Assembly (NCBI GenBank): GCA_020635915.1
Contig: JACJYU010000001.1
Coordinates: 310,001-374,000 of the forward strand
From: Flammeovirgaceae bacterium
Lineage (GTDB): Bacteria > Bacteroidota > Bacteroidia > Cytophagales > Cyclobacteriaceae
Length of the DNA: 64,000 nucleotides
Direction of reading: 5' to 3'
The notes under the pieces are model-generated. The model had not been told where the DNA came from, ran no database searches, and worked only from the letters and a program-made list of their open reading frames with translations. Shown one piece after another: positions 54,679-63,609 of the stretch; position 1 is the first letter of the stretch; each line of letters starts with the position of its first letter. Both the position numbers and the translations under genes were made by a program.

Positions 54679-56640
54679 TTATATGTCTACTCGGGCGTAC
54701 TTCGCATTTTTCTCTATGAAATCCCTCCTGGGGGCCACCTCGTCACCCATCAACATGGAAAACAAGTGGTCGGCTTCCGCTGCGGACTCGATATTTACGA
54801 CCTTCAGCGACCTTCTCGCTGGGTCCATGGTGGTGGACCACAATTGTTCAGGGTTCATCTCCCCCAATCCCTTGTACCGCTGTATCCCTACATTTTCTTC
54901 TTTTCCGTCTTTGGCCATTTCCTTTACAAAGGCTTCGCGCTCGGCCTCGTTCCAGCAGTAGCGCTCTTCTTTGCCCTTCTTCAACAGGTACAGGGGCGGC
55001 AACGCAATGTATATGTAGCCCTGCTCGATCAGTTCGCGCATGTAACGAAAGAAAAAAGTAAGGATCAAAGTACGGATATGACTGCCATCCACATCGGCAT
55101 CGGTCATGATGATGACCTTATGGTACCGGAGCTTTTTCATGTTCAACGCCTTCTCGTCATCTTCCGTGCCGAAGGTGACGCCCAGGGCGGTGATGATGTT
55201 TTTAATTTCCTCGTTTTCATAAATCTTATGCTCCTGCGCTTTTTCCACATTGAGGATTTTCCCCCTCAACGGCAGGATGGCCTGAAAATTCCTGTCCCTG
55301 CCCTGCTTGGCCGAGCCGCCCGCGGAATCGCCCTCCACCAGGTACAACTCGCAAATGGAGGGGTCCGTGCTGGCACAGTCGGCCAGTTTCCCCGGCAGGC
55401 CCGTGCCCGACAGCACATTTTTGCGCTGCACCATCTCCCGTGCCTTGCGCGCGGCCATCCTGGCCTGGGCGGCCAGGATCACTTTATTTACGATTTGTTT
55501 GGCCTCCCGTGGGTTTTCCTCCAGGTACACCTGAAGCATCTCCCCTACTGCCTGGTCCACGGCCCCCATGACTTCCGAGTTGCCCAACTTCGTTTTGGTC
55601 TGGCCTTCAAACTGGGGCTCCTGCACTTTCACGGAGATCACTGCCGTAAGCCCCTCACGAAAGTCGTCCCCGCTGATCTCCACTTTTGCCCGCTCCAGCA
55701 AGCCTGATTTTTCCGCATAGCCCTTCAGCGTCCTGGTCAGTGCCCTGCGAAAGCCGGCCACGTGGGTGCCCCCCTCATGGGTATTGATGTTGTTTACATA
55801 AGAGACCAAATTCTCGTTGAAGGAAGTGTTGTAGCTCATGGCCACCTGCACGGGTATATCGCCCTTGTCGCTTTCAATAAAAATCGGCTTGGGGATCAAC
55901 TTCTCGCGGGTGGCGTCCATGTACTCCACAAACTCGCTCAGGCCCCCTTCCGAATAAAATTCATCCGTACGGTGCCCATTGCCCTTCTCGTCCCTTTCCC
56001 TCAAATCCTTCAGGGTAAGCTTTATGCGGGGGTTGAGGAAGGAAAGCTCCCTTAACCGGGTGGCCACGGTTTCGTAGTTGAATTCCAACACCATGAAGAT
56101 GGTATCATCGGGCTTGAAGTGTACGGTGGTCCCCCTTCTGTCCGTGGCCCCCGCTTCGCGGACGGGGTATTTGGGTATGCCCCTTTCGTATTCCTGCTCA
56201 AAAATTTTACCGTCACGGTAAACGGTTGCCTTCAGCATGGTGGACAGGGCGTTGACACAAGACACCCCCACCCCATGCAACCCGCCAGAAACCTTGTAGG
56301 TATCCTTGTCGAACTTGCCTCCCGCGTGCAGCACCGTCATCACCACTTCGAGTGCGGATTTTTTAAGCTTGGGCTGAATGTCGGTGGGTATCCCGCGCCC
56401 GTTGTCCTCCACGGTTATGGAATTGTCGCTGTTGATGGTCACCTGGATGTCATCGCAGTACCCGCCCATCGCCTCGTCAATGGAGTTGTCCACCACTTCC
56501 CAGATCAGGTGGTGCAGGCCCCTTACGCTTACGTCACCGATGTACATGGCGGGCCTTTTCCTCACCGCCTCAAGGCCCTCCAATACCTGGATGTTACTGC
56601 CCGAATAATTACCTTCCTTAAGTGCTTTTCCTTCGCTCAT
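54679..56640 (-). CDS. gyrB: DNA gyrase subunit B
   Basis: ATPase subunit of gyrase. A 653-residue protein, in the usual Bacteroidota range. GHKL ATPase region: VLEGLEAVRKRPAMYIGD, EVVDNSIDEAM, VEDNGRGIPT, SGGLHGVGVS. TOPRIM: YLVEGDSAGGSAKQGRDR and IMTDADVDGSHIRTL. C-terminal block RYKGLGEMNPEQLWSTTMD. ParE is the alternative, but the start and insert pattern favour GyrB. The ATG at 56640 follows a TATTTTTG box by 20 nt. Confidence 0.96.
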   Translation of the reverse strand: MSEGKALKEGNYSGSNIQVLEGLEAVRKRPAMYIGDVSVRGLHHLIWEVVDNSIDEAMGGYCDDIQVTINSDNSITVEDNGRGIPTDIQPKLKKSALEVVMTVLHAGGKFDKDTYKVSGGLHGVGVSCVNALSTMLKATVYRDGKIFEQEYERGIPKYPVREAGATDRRGTTVHFKPDDTIFMVLEFNYETVATRLRELSFLNPRIKLTLKDLRERDEKGNGHRTDEFYSEGGLSEFVEYMDATREKLIPKPIFIESDKGDIPVQVAMSYNTSFNENLVSYVNNINTHEGGTHVAGFRRALTRTLKGYAEKSGLLERAKVEISGDDFREGLTAVISVKVQEPQFEGQTKTKLGNSEVMGAVDQAVGEMLQVYLEENPREAKQIVNKVILAAQARMAARKAREMVQRKNVLSGTGLPGKLADCASTDPSICELYLVEGDSAGGSAKQGRDRNFQAILPLRGKILNVEKAQEHKIYENEEIKNIITALGVTFGTEDDEKALNMKKLRYHKVIIMTDADVDGSHIRTLILTFFFRYMRELIEQGYIYIALPPLYLLKKGKEERYCWNEAEREAFVKEMAKDGKEENVGIQRYKGLGEMNPEQLWSTTMDPARRSLKVVNIESAAEADHLFSMLMGDEVAPRRDFIEKNAKYARVDI

Positions 56641-56660
56641 CTTGAATTTTTGTAAGAGGG

Positions 56661-56668
56661 CAAAAATA
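56661..56668 (-). promoter_or_regulatory. Putative -7 promoter box of gyrB
   Basis: Minus strand TATTTTTG, exact TAnnTTTG and identical to the ribE box. It ends 20 nt before the gyrB ATG. No clear -33 TTG. Confidence 0.45.
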
Positions 56669-56898
56669 AGCTTTTTTGAACCGTTAACAGCATTTTTCGG
56701 GACTTATTCTCCACATTATTTTACCCCCAAACCGGTGGTTTTGCGCCACCCGGGCCGGCCCAAAAAACGGGAGCGGTGGGCCTGGTATCTCCACCCCCCA
56801 AGGGCCGCACACTTACCATGGTTGGCGCTGGCGTATTAACCCCTTGATTGCGCTTTCATATTCTGGCATAAGGACTTGGTTTTGGGTATGTTTACATC
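56669..56898. other. Divergent intergenic region between gyrB and the KNH-domain gene
   Basis: About 230 bases without a gene. AT-rich on the gyrB side, GC-rich in the middle. TATGTTTA at 56887-56894, just before ATG 56899, may be the -7 box of the plus-strand gene; it would again imply an almost leaderless transcript. Confidence 0.4.
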
Positions 56899-57621
56899 AT
56901 GAAAGTTGGATTTTTAACGGTTTGTTCACTGGCCTTCTTTGGCTTTTTTCCTGCCACGGCCCAGTCGGTGGAAAATGTGGTGGCCGAAGCCAGGCAAAAT
57001 GGAAAAGTGGCCATCACCTATGACCTCATAGGGAACCCGGACACGGAACGGTTCAAGGTTTCCGTTTATAGTTCGTACAATGGTTATGCCGCCCCATTAA
57101 AAAATCTTTCCGGGGACATCGCAACGGACTATTCGCTGGGGCCGGGGAAGGGGAAAAAGATAGAATGGGATGCTGCGGCAGAACTGGGGACGTACAATGG
57201 CGAACTTGCCTTTGAGGTCCGTGCCGAGGCATACCGTTTTTTGCGCATATCCAAGCCTGCCGAAGGCAAGTCGGTACGGAGGGGCGCTACCACCACCCTC
57301 CGCTGGACAGGCGGCCATCCCACCGAAAAAATCAAGATTGAATTGCTCAAAGAAGGCCGGGTGGTTTCGAACATTGGGGAAGTGGGCAATTCCGGGACAT
57401 ACGATTGGCCCGTCCCGAAGGAAATGGTAAAAGGAAAAGGCTACACCCTGCGGTTCACAGGCTCCTCCAGCCCGGTGGCCAGCGGGCCTTTTTCCATTGG
57501 GGCCAGGTACCCTATGGCCTTGAAGGTGGCCCTGCCGGCAGCGGTGGTTTTTGGGGCAATCGTCCTGCTGAAAAAAGGTGGCGATGGCGGGCCACTACCT
57601 GTACCCCCTGAACCCAATTAA
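56899..57621 (+). CDS. Exported KNH/Kre9-type domain protein with C-terminal membrane anchor
   Basis: A 240-residue protein: signal peptide (LTVCSLAFFGFFPATAQ), an N-terminal beta domain (about 25-110, VENVVAEARQNGKVAITYDL ... IEWDAAAELG), a domain resembling the Ser/Thr-rich GPI-anchored (Kre9/KNH) family (about 113-205, ISKPAEGKSVRRGATTTLRW, GNSGTYDWPVPKEM), and a C-terminal span (LKVALPAAVVFGAIVLL) followed by Lys-Lys and a short Pro-rich tail. It is 4 nt upstream of the T9SS protein gene, so the two are co-transcribed. A structural or scaffold role in the envelope is likely; no enzymatic motif is present. Confidence 0.75.
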   Translation: MKVGFLTVCSLAFFGFFPATAQSVENVVAEARQNGKVAITYDLIGNPDTERFKVSVYSSYNGYAAPLKNLSGDIATDYSLGPGKGKKIEWDAAAELGTYNGELAFEVRAEAYRFLRISKPAEGKSVRRGATTTLRWTGGHPTEKIKIELLKEGRVVSNIGEVGNSGTYDWPVPKEMVKGKGYTLRFTGSSSPVASGPFSIGARYPMALKVALPAAVVFGAIVLLKKGGDGGPLPVPPEPN

Positions 57622-57625
57622 GGCA

Positions 57626-60600
57626 ATGAAAATTTTATTTATATCATTTTTTGTAATAACCGGCATTGGCCTGCACGCCCAGGATTTGGGCCTGCACTAT
57701 GTGAAAAGTTTAAAGGCCTCTTCTGCATCGGACTTGGTGGACATCAACCGAATCAGCATCAATGCAAATGGAAACTTGTTTTTTGCCGGCTCCTTCAGGG
57801 GGACCGTGGATTTTGACCCCGCCCCATCGACTACCTTAAACCGGACGGCCAATGGCGATGACATCTTTATTGGCAAATATACCGCTGATGGCGAACTGTT
57901 CAACTCCAACAGCCTGGTCGTTGCCGGTGATGCCCAAACCCAATACATTACAGAAATGGTCGTGAAAGGACCTAATGTATATGTGACAGGAGTGGTGGAC
58001 GGTAGTGCCAGTTTCCCCACTGGTGTCGCATTGCCTGTCAATACGGTGGCCACCAACGGGAACAATGATATCCTGCTGGCCAAGTTTGATGAAGGATTGC
58101 TCAACCTTTGGGCGTACAACATTGGTGGCGCCAGCATTGATTTTGCAAATGGAATTGCCGTTGATGGTTCGGACAATATCTATCTGACCGGCCAGTTTCA
58201 AGGTACAGCTAACTTTGACCCCTCGGGAAATGGAACGTCCAAAGTCCTTTCGGCACCCGGTTCGCAGGGTGACATATTCATTGCCAAGTACAACACAAAT
58301 GGAGAGCTAATATGGGCGTTCAACATAGGGGGTTCCTTTGCGGATGCCGGTAGGGATTTGAAGCTGGACCTATCCGGCAATTTGATCGTCACGGGAAAAT
58401 TCAATGGAACCGTTGATTTTGATCCCGGCCCAGGCACTGCCAACATCTCTTCTTCGCCAACGGTGGGGTCCACTTTTATCGCCAAGTACACGCCCAATGG
58501 GGATTTGGTATGGGCCAAATCCATTATAGATGCCGAATCGGTGAGCAAACTCGCCTTGTCCCCCACGGACGATATTGCCATTGTAGGGTATTACCAAATC
58601 GACAATGCGGAATTCGACCCGGGCCCAGGACAAGCCTTGTTGCCTTATGCCGACAATTTACCGGATGGTTTTGTGGCCGTGTATGACACCGATGGCAACT
58701 ACCAATGGGCCAAAAGCATTGGAGGCCCCAATTCAGACTTGGAAATCCCCTCCGATGTGGCTTTCGACAGTGACGGCTCTTTGTTCGTAAGTGGCAATGG
58801 CGGAGGGGATATTGATTTTAACCAGCAGGGAAGCCCGTCATACGTGTTGACGGCCAACAGTTTGGATGCTTTCCTGGCCAAGTATATCGCAGGTGGGGAA
58901 TTGGATTATGCCTACCTGATTGGTGGGGCCGGGGCAGACTACGCCAACCGTATAACCATGGATGGCGGAAACCTCCTTACCTACGGCAGGATACGGTCCA
59001 CTTCCATTGACTTTGACCTATCCGGTGGGACGGCCCCGCTCACTTCCACCTCCATGAACGACAGCTACTTTGCCAAGTATGACCACACGCCACCTGCACT
59101 GGTAAGCAATAACACTTCAACACCAGAGCTTGGCAAAGATTTATTGGTAAGCATTACCCTACAAGACCCTGAATCGGGAGTGGCGGGTGCGGTATTGGAC
59201 TATCGCCCCATCTCCAGCAACTCAACATTTAGCCGGGTAACCCTCACAAAAAAATCAGGCAACCGGTTTGAGGGAACTGTTCCATCGGATGCCTTTGGCG
59301 AACTCGGCATGGAATTTCGCGGGGTAGCGACCAACAATTTGGGCGTTGTAGGCAACACCATATTGCTCAACACAAATTATACCGTGCCCAATGAGGGCCT
59401 TACCATCCCACAAAGAGGCTCAGGCAATGGTGACCAATCCGACTACAGGATCATATCCATACCCCTTACCCTGGATACAAAAACCGTAAAGGGCATTTTT
59501 GAGGACGACCTGGGCAAATATGACCCCAATGAGTACCGCCTCTTTACCTATGGCGACCGGACAACGGAGTTAAAAGAAAGCTCTCCCCTGGAGGTGGGCA
59601 AGGGGTATTGGTTCATTGCCGCAGGCAGCGACAGGCCCATCGATACCGGGACCGGTGCCACCGTAGCGGTGAGCAAGCTTGCCCCATTTACACTACAACT
59701 CAACCCCGGCTGGAACCTTATCGGGAACCCCTACAACTTCAACATCTCATGGGCAGACATGAAATCGGCCAACGGCTCGTTGACGGAAAACCTGAGGGTG
59801 TACAATGGGAGCTTCGCCAACGGCACCCAACTCGATGCCTTTGGCGGGGGGTTTGTGTTTGCCGATGACACCAAGACCATTGCATTTCCCGTGACCAAGA
59901 ACAAGGCGATAAACAATGGCAAAACCAACACAAACCAAACGGAACCATCAAGAAAGCCATTGGGCACTGGGGATTGGGAAGTGGTGTTAAACCTTGACCA
60001 ACAGAATGCATCATACCACCTGGGCGGGTTCGGCATGAGGAACGATGCCCAAACGGCTTATGATGGGTACGATGAGTTCACCTTGCCGCGGTTCGGCAAC
60101 TACCTGGAAATCAACCATACAAAAAGCCTGCATGGATCGCATTACAGCATGGATATAGTGCCCACATCGTTGGAAAAAACCTGGGAGTTTACCATTGAGT
60201 CCGCCAGCAGCGGCCTGACGACCCTGACGTGGAACCCTGCTTCGCTCTCCACATTGAACAACGCGCTCATCCTCCTGGACCTCGACAATCAGTGGCCGGT
60301 GGACATGACCGCCACCAGCAGTTACCGCTTTTCAACCAACGGTACCCACCATTTCAAGGCCGTGTACGGAAGCCAGGAGTACCTGAAAAAAGAAACCGGC
60401 AGTGACCAGTTCCTGTTTTACGGGGTGTCCCCCAATCCTGCTTCCGGAAATGCATCCATAACGTTTTCCGTGCCCAGCCACGCGGCACCCGGCTCAACAG
60501 TTGCTGTAAACCTGTTCACCACATTAGGGCAAAAAGTGGCTTCATTTGATTACCCTGTGGGGAAAGAAGGGATAAAACAGGAGTGGATGCCACTGGACAG

Positions 60601-60682
60601 GTTCCCCCTGGGCCCCGGCATATATATTGTACAAGTACAGTTTGGCAATATCCAAAAACAAACCAGGCTGCTCATTAAATAA
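57626..60682 (+). CDS. SBBP-type beta-propeller protein with T9SS sorting domain
   Basis: A 1018-residue secreted protein. Signal peptide (ISFFVITGIGLHAQ); at least seven SBBP-like repeats of about 50-60 residues (about 20-490), each with FVxGxFxGTVDFDPGPG- and IAKYTPNGDLVWAKS-type halves; an Ig-like part (about 500-590, LLVSITLQDPESGVAGAVLD); a region with LNPGWNLIGNPYNFNISW; and a type A T9SS C-terminal domain (VSPNPASGNASITF ... GIYIVQVQFG). It should be exported by T9SS to the surface. ATG 57626 is used because it starts the signal peptide. No catalytic motif seen. Confidence 0.9.
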   Translation: MKILFISFFVITGIGLHAQDLGLHYVKSLKASSASDLVDINRISINANGNLFFAGSFRGTVDFDPAPSTTLNRTANGDDIFIGKYTADGELFNSNSLVVAGDAQTQYITEMVVKGPNVYVTGVVDGSASFPTGVALPVNTVATNGNNDILLAKFDEGLLNLWAYNIGGASIDFANGIAVDGSDNIYLTGQFQGTANFDPSGNGTSKVLSAPGSQGDIFIAKYNTNGELIWAFNIGGSFADAGRDLKLDLSGNLIVTGKFNGTVDFDPGPGTANISSSPTVGSTFIAKYTPNGDLVWAKSIIDAESVSKLALSPTDDIAIVGYYQIDNAEFDPGPGQALLPYADNLPDGFVAVYDTDGNYQWAKSIGGPNSDLEIPSDVAFDSDGSLFVSGNGGGDIDFNQQGSPSYVLTANSLDAFLAKYIAGGELDYAYLIGGAGADYANRITMDGGNLLTYGRIRSTSIDFDLSGGTAPLTSTSMNDSYFAKYDHTPPALVSNNTSTPELGKDLLVSITLQDPESGVAGAVLDYRPISSNSTFSRVTLTKKSGNRFEGTVPSDAFGELGMEFRGVATNNLGVVGNTILLNTNYTVPNEGLTIPQRGSGNGDQSDYRIISIPLTLDTKTVKGIFEDDLGKYDPNEYRLFTYGDRTTELKESSPLEVGKGYWFIAAGSDRPIDTGTGATVAVSKLAPFTLQLNPGWNLIGNPYNFNISWADMKSANGSLTENLRVYNGSFANGTQLDAFGGGFVFADDTKTIAFPVTKNKAINNGKTNTNQTEPSRKPLGTGDWEVVLNLDQQNASYHLGGFGMRNDAQTAYDGYDEFTLPRFGNYLEINHTKSLHGSHYSMDIVPTSLEKTWEFTIESASSGLTTLTWNPASLSTLNNALILLDLDNQWPVDMTATSSYRFSTNGTHHFKAVYGSQEYLKKETGSDQFLFYGVSPNPASGNASITFSVPSHAAPGSTVAVNLFTTLGQKVASFDYPVGKEGIKQEWMPLDRFPLGPGIYIVQVQFGNIQKQTRLLIK

Positions 60683-60793
60683 AAAGACCTTTGGAAAGTA
60701 ATAAATACGCAAATGAAACCGCCCCGCAAAGGACATTCACCCATCGGCAGGAAAATAACTGGCGGTTCCATGTGAGCATTTAAAAATCAACAT

Positions 60794-61945
60794 ATGAAAA
60801 AGTTCATATTTTGCTTTGTCCTCGCTTTGATCGTTTCCCCCTCCTTTGGCCAGGAGGTAAAGGGAAAAAGCAATACCGTGCATTTGGAGTTGAATGCCGG
60901 CACGAATGGCAAACCTGAAATTGTATGGGAATGGCCTGAACAGGTTTCGTCCGAGGTGCCCAGCGGGGAAGTGACCGTGAAGGCCGGTATCCGTTCGGGC
61001 CAAAAGTTGAAGCAGGTGGAGATTTACGTAAATGGCCGTGTGCCGGCAAGCGACCGGGGCATTGGCATTTCCCCGGCCACCAACTTCGACTACAAGGTGG
61101 AAAAACAACTGCTGTTGTCACCGGGGTCAAACGAAATAAAAATCATGGCCGAAAATGAAAGTGGCGTGGTCACCACCGAGTCGAGGATAATCAACGTAAA
61201 GGCCCCGGTAGTGGCACAGCGCACCGACTATGCCCTCATCATTGCCACCAACGAATACAACGAATGGGACAACCTGGTCAACCCGGTGTTTGATGCCACC
61301 ACCATCGGCAACGAATTAAAGGAAAACTATGGGTTCAAGGTTGACATGGTGCTCAACCCCACCAAGTCGGAACTGCTGCGCAAGCTGCGGGAGTACAACA
61401 GCATGAATTTCCTTCCCAACGACCAGTTGTTCATTTTTATTGCCGGCCACGGCAAGTTTGACGACCTGATCAAGGATGGCTACCTCGTGTGCAAAGACTC
61501 TAAAAAAGCAGACGATACAGGGGAAACCTACCTGCCCTTCTCCTATCTCCGCACCGCCATCGACAACAACCCAAGCCGGCATGTGTTCCTGGTGATGGAC
61601 GCCTGCTTTGGCGGAACGTTTGACCAGGCCATTGCCAAGCGTGGGGAAGAGGACAACATGTACACGGAAATAACACAGTCGGAATACATTGCCAAAAAAC
61701 TCAAGTACAAAACACGGTTGTACCTCACCTCCGGGGCAAAGGAATACGTGCCGGACGGAAGGCCGGGGAAGCACTCCCCTTTTGCCTCCAAGCTGATAGA
61801 AGCCTTGCGCAGCTATGGCGGCAAGAACAAAGTAATCACTTCCAAGCAGATGTTTTGGTATGTGGAGCGCGTGCGCCCGGAGCCCCGCTTTGGCACTTTT
61901 GGCGACAACGAGCCCGGAAGTGAATTTGTTTTTGTAGCCAATTGA
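60794..61945 (+). CDS. Exported caspase-like protease (C14 fold)
   Basis: A 383-residue protein: signal peptide (ALIVSPSFGQ), an Ig-like domain (about 45-135, VTVKAGIRSGQKLKQVEIYV), and a C14 caspase domain (about 140-383, DYALIIATNEYNEWDNL onward). The catalytic dyad is intact: His219 in FIAGHGKFD and Cys271 in VMDACFGGTF. Prokaryotic caspase homologues are mostly cytosolic; an exported one with an Ig domain is less usual. The stop overlaps the TTG start of the papain-like gene, so both are made together. It is 111 nt after the T9SS protein gene. Substrate specificity is not evident; metacaspase-like Arg/Lys cleavage is a guess. Confidence 0.92.
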   Translation: MKKFIFCFVLALIVSPSFGQEVKGKSNTVHLELNAGTNGKPEIVWEWPEQVSSEVPSGEVTVKAGIRSGQKLKQVEIYVNGRVPASDRGIGISPATNFDYKVEKQLLLSPGSNEIKIMAENESGVVTTESRIINVKAPVVAQRTDYALIIATNEYNEWDNLVNPVFDATTIGNELKENYGFKVDMVLNPTKSELLRKLREYNSMNFLPNDQLFIFIAGHGKFDDLIKDGYLVCKDSKKADDTGETYLPFSYLRTAIDNNPSRHVFLVMDACFGGTFDQAIAKRGEEDNMYTEITQSEYIAKKLKYKTRLYLTSGAKEYVPDGRPGKHSPFASKLIEALRSYGGKNKVITSKQMFWYVERVRPEPRFGTFGDNEPGSEFVFVAN

Positions 61946-63228
61946 GTTCCGTGCGGGCGGCCTTCCTTGTATTTGCCCTGGTTACACATGTTTCCCTTTC
62001 ACAATCCCTGCCCGGCATTGCCTGGGAAGACCAAAGGTACCTTGCCCTGCCCCTTAAAGCCGGTCAGGGAGCGGGCGAGGATATTCCTGCCCGGTTTTCA
62101 TTAAAGGCATTTTGCCCCCGCGTGGTGAACCAGGCTGGTTTTGCCACCAGTGCCGCCTGGGCCAGCGTGTGGTATGGGCAAACCATAGCGGAGGCGGCAA
62201 GTTGCCTTAAAAGTGGCCAACGGGAAATTACCGCAGGCGCTTTTTCGCCACTGTACGCCTATCATGCGGTGAACCGTAACCCGGATTGCCATACACCAGT
62301 CAGCCTTATCGATGTGCTGGAGCACCAACTGGCCTTTGGTTCGCCCCGGTTTTCGGATTTTAACGACCTGTGCCCTGCCACCATCCCCGAAAACGTTATT
62401 GGCCTGGCCAACCAAAATAAAATTGATGGTTATGCCAAACTTTTCCATCCGTTTGACCCCCAGGAAATGAAAACACAGGCCATGAAAAAAGCCTTGCACC
62501 ATAGTAGCCCCGTAATCATTGGCATGGTGGTGCCGCCCTCCTTTGGGCTGGCGGAAGGCTTTTGGCAACCTAGGGAGGCCCCCGACACTACACAAACCGC
62601 GCAGGCCTTATGCGTGGTGGGCTATGATGACCAAAAGTATGGAGGGGCCTTTGAGGTGGTGAACCAATGGGGCAAAAGCTGGGGTGAGGGCGGCTTTACC
62701 TGGATACGCTACCCCGACATGGCCAAATTTGCCCGGTACGGGTTTGAACTCATCAACCATGCGGCCTGCCATGCCATGCCCAATGCCTCTGTGGTGCTGT
62801 TCGATGATGGCGGAAAGGTCTTTGGTCAACTGCCGGTGGACAACCGCGTGCACAAAATAGCGGATGCCCTTAAAATAGGAACCCGGTTCCGCATAAGTAT
62901 CCGCGCCCAAGGTGGCGCCTTTGTTTATTTGCTGTTCAGGGAAAAGGAGGTGGCCATGGCCTTCCCCACCCGCAACACCTATCCTTACATTGACCAAAAC
63001 ATTACCCTTCCCGGTGCCGGGCATTATTACCAACTTGAAGGGATGCCACAAACCAACGAATTGTACATCATTGTTTCGAGGCGGCAACTGGACATTCACT
63101 GGCTGCAGCAACAAATCCAAAACCAAACGCTGGCCTTCCCTTCCGGGGAAAACCCTAAAATACTGGTCCCCCGAGAAGGGATGGAAGGCATCTTAAAGAT
63201 GGTCCTCGTCCAGCTCAAGCAGTTTTGA
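61942..63228 (+). CDS. Exported papain-fold protein lacking catalytic Cys and His
   Basis: A 428-residue protein: signal peptide (AAFLVFALVTHVSLSQ), a papain-like C1 domain (about 45-275) and a DUF4384-like beta domain (about 290-425, GTRFRISIRAQGGAFVYLLF, ELYIIVSRRQLDIHWL). The family block usually reading xGTCVGWA is FATSAAWA here: the Cys is Ser70 (AGT). The GHAM-type His block is AQALCVVGYDD, with Gln221 (CAG) for His. Asn241 in NQWGKSW remains. So the fold is kept but the dyad is gone. Start is TTG 61942, overlapping the caspase stop, or GTG 61951. Numbering is from TTG. Confidence 0.88.
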   Translation: MSSVRAAFLVFALVTHVSLSQSLPGIAWEDQRYLALPLKAGQGAGEDIPARFSLKAFCPRVVNQAGFATSAAWASVWYGQTIAEAASCLKSGQREITAGAFSPLYAYHAVNRNPDCHTPVSLIDVLEHQLAFGSPRFSDFNDLCPATIPENVIGLANQNKIDGYAKLFHPFDPQEMKTQAMKKALHHSSPVIIGMVVPPSFGLAEGFWQPREAPDTTQTAQALCVVGYDDQKYGGAFEVVNQWGKSWGEGGFTWIRYPDMAKFARYGFELINHAACHAMPNASVVLFDDGGKVFGQLPVDNRVHKIADALKIGTRFRISIRAQGGAFVYLLFREKEVAMAFPTRNTYPYIDQNITLPGAGHYYQLEGMPQTNELYIIVSRRQLDIHWLQQQIQNQTLAFPSGENPKILVPREGMEGILKMVLVQLKQF

Positions 63229-63251
63229 CCAGGAATATTTTTATCAAAACT
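63221..63251. terminator. Short inverted repeat across two convergent stop codons
   Basis: AGTTTTGA (63221-63228) and TCAAAACT (63244-63251) are perfect 8-bp complements around a 15-nt loop. The arms contain the stop codons of both convergent genes. A weak bidirectional terminator is possible. Confidence 0.35.
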
Positions 63252-63609
63252 GGTGTGTGCGCAGGAGCACCAGCGTGCAGGCCTCCTCGGTTTCAATTCC
63301 TGCTTCGTTTGCCTTTTTTTCAAAAGCAGGGTTTTCCGTGCCCGGATTGAAGATGATCCGTTTGGGCTTCAGGCCGATAAGGTAATCGTACCATTCCTCC
63401 TGATGTTGCGGGCCAATGTACAGCGTGATGGTGTCCACCCCTTTGATGGGCGGCTTTTGACGGATGTCCAATATGGTTTCGCCCATCACCTCCCCCTTTT
63501 TTATACCTATGGGAACAATGGGGTGCCCATGTTCCCTGAGCATGGTAGCGGCCAGGTAGGCATACCTTCCGGTATTGGTCGTGGCCCCTACTATCACGGT
63601 CTTTTTCAT
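63244..63609 (-). CDS. CoA-binding domain protein
   Basis: A 121-residue Rossmann-like CoA-binding protein (YccU-like). KKTVIVGATTNTGRYAYLAA is the nucleotide loop, followed by HGHPIVPIGIKKGE, VDTITLYIGPQHQEEW and IFNPGTENPAFEKKA. Ligand and role unknown; related proteins bind CoA. The start overlaps the stop of the FAD-dependent dehydrogenase by 4 bases. Confidence 0.92.
   Translation of the reverse strand: MKKTVIVGATTNTGRYAYLAATMLREHGHPIVPIGIKKGEVMGETILDIRQKPPIKGVDTITLYIGPQHQEEWYDYLIGLKPKRIIFNPGTENPAFEKKANEAGIETEEACTLVLLRTHQF

Noticed and set aside
53821..55707. Long plus-strand open frame of 628 codons opposite ppk1 and gyrB
   Set aside because: Both opposite genes are unmistakable (TOPRIM, GHKL and PPK motifs). 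The open frame is a shadow caused by GC-rich codon use; its translation shows no domain or signal.
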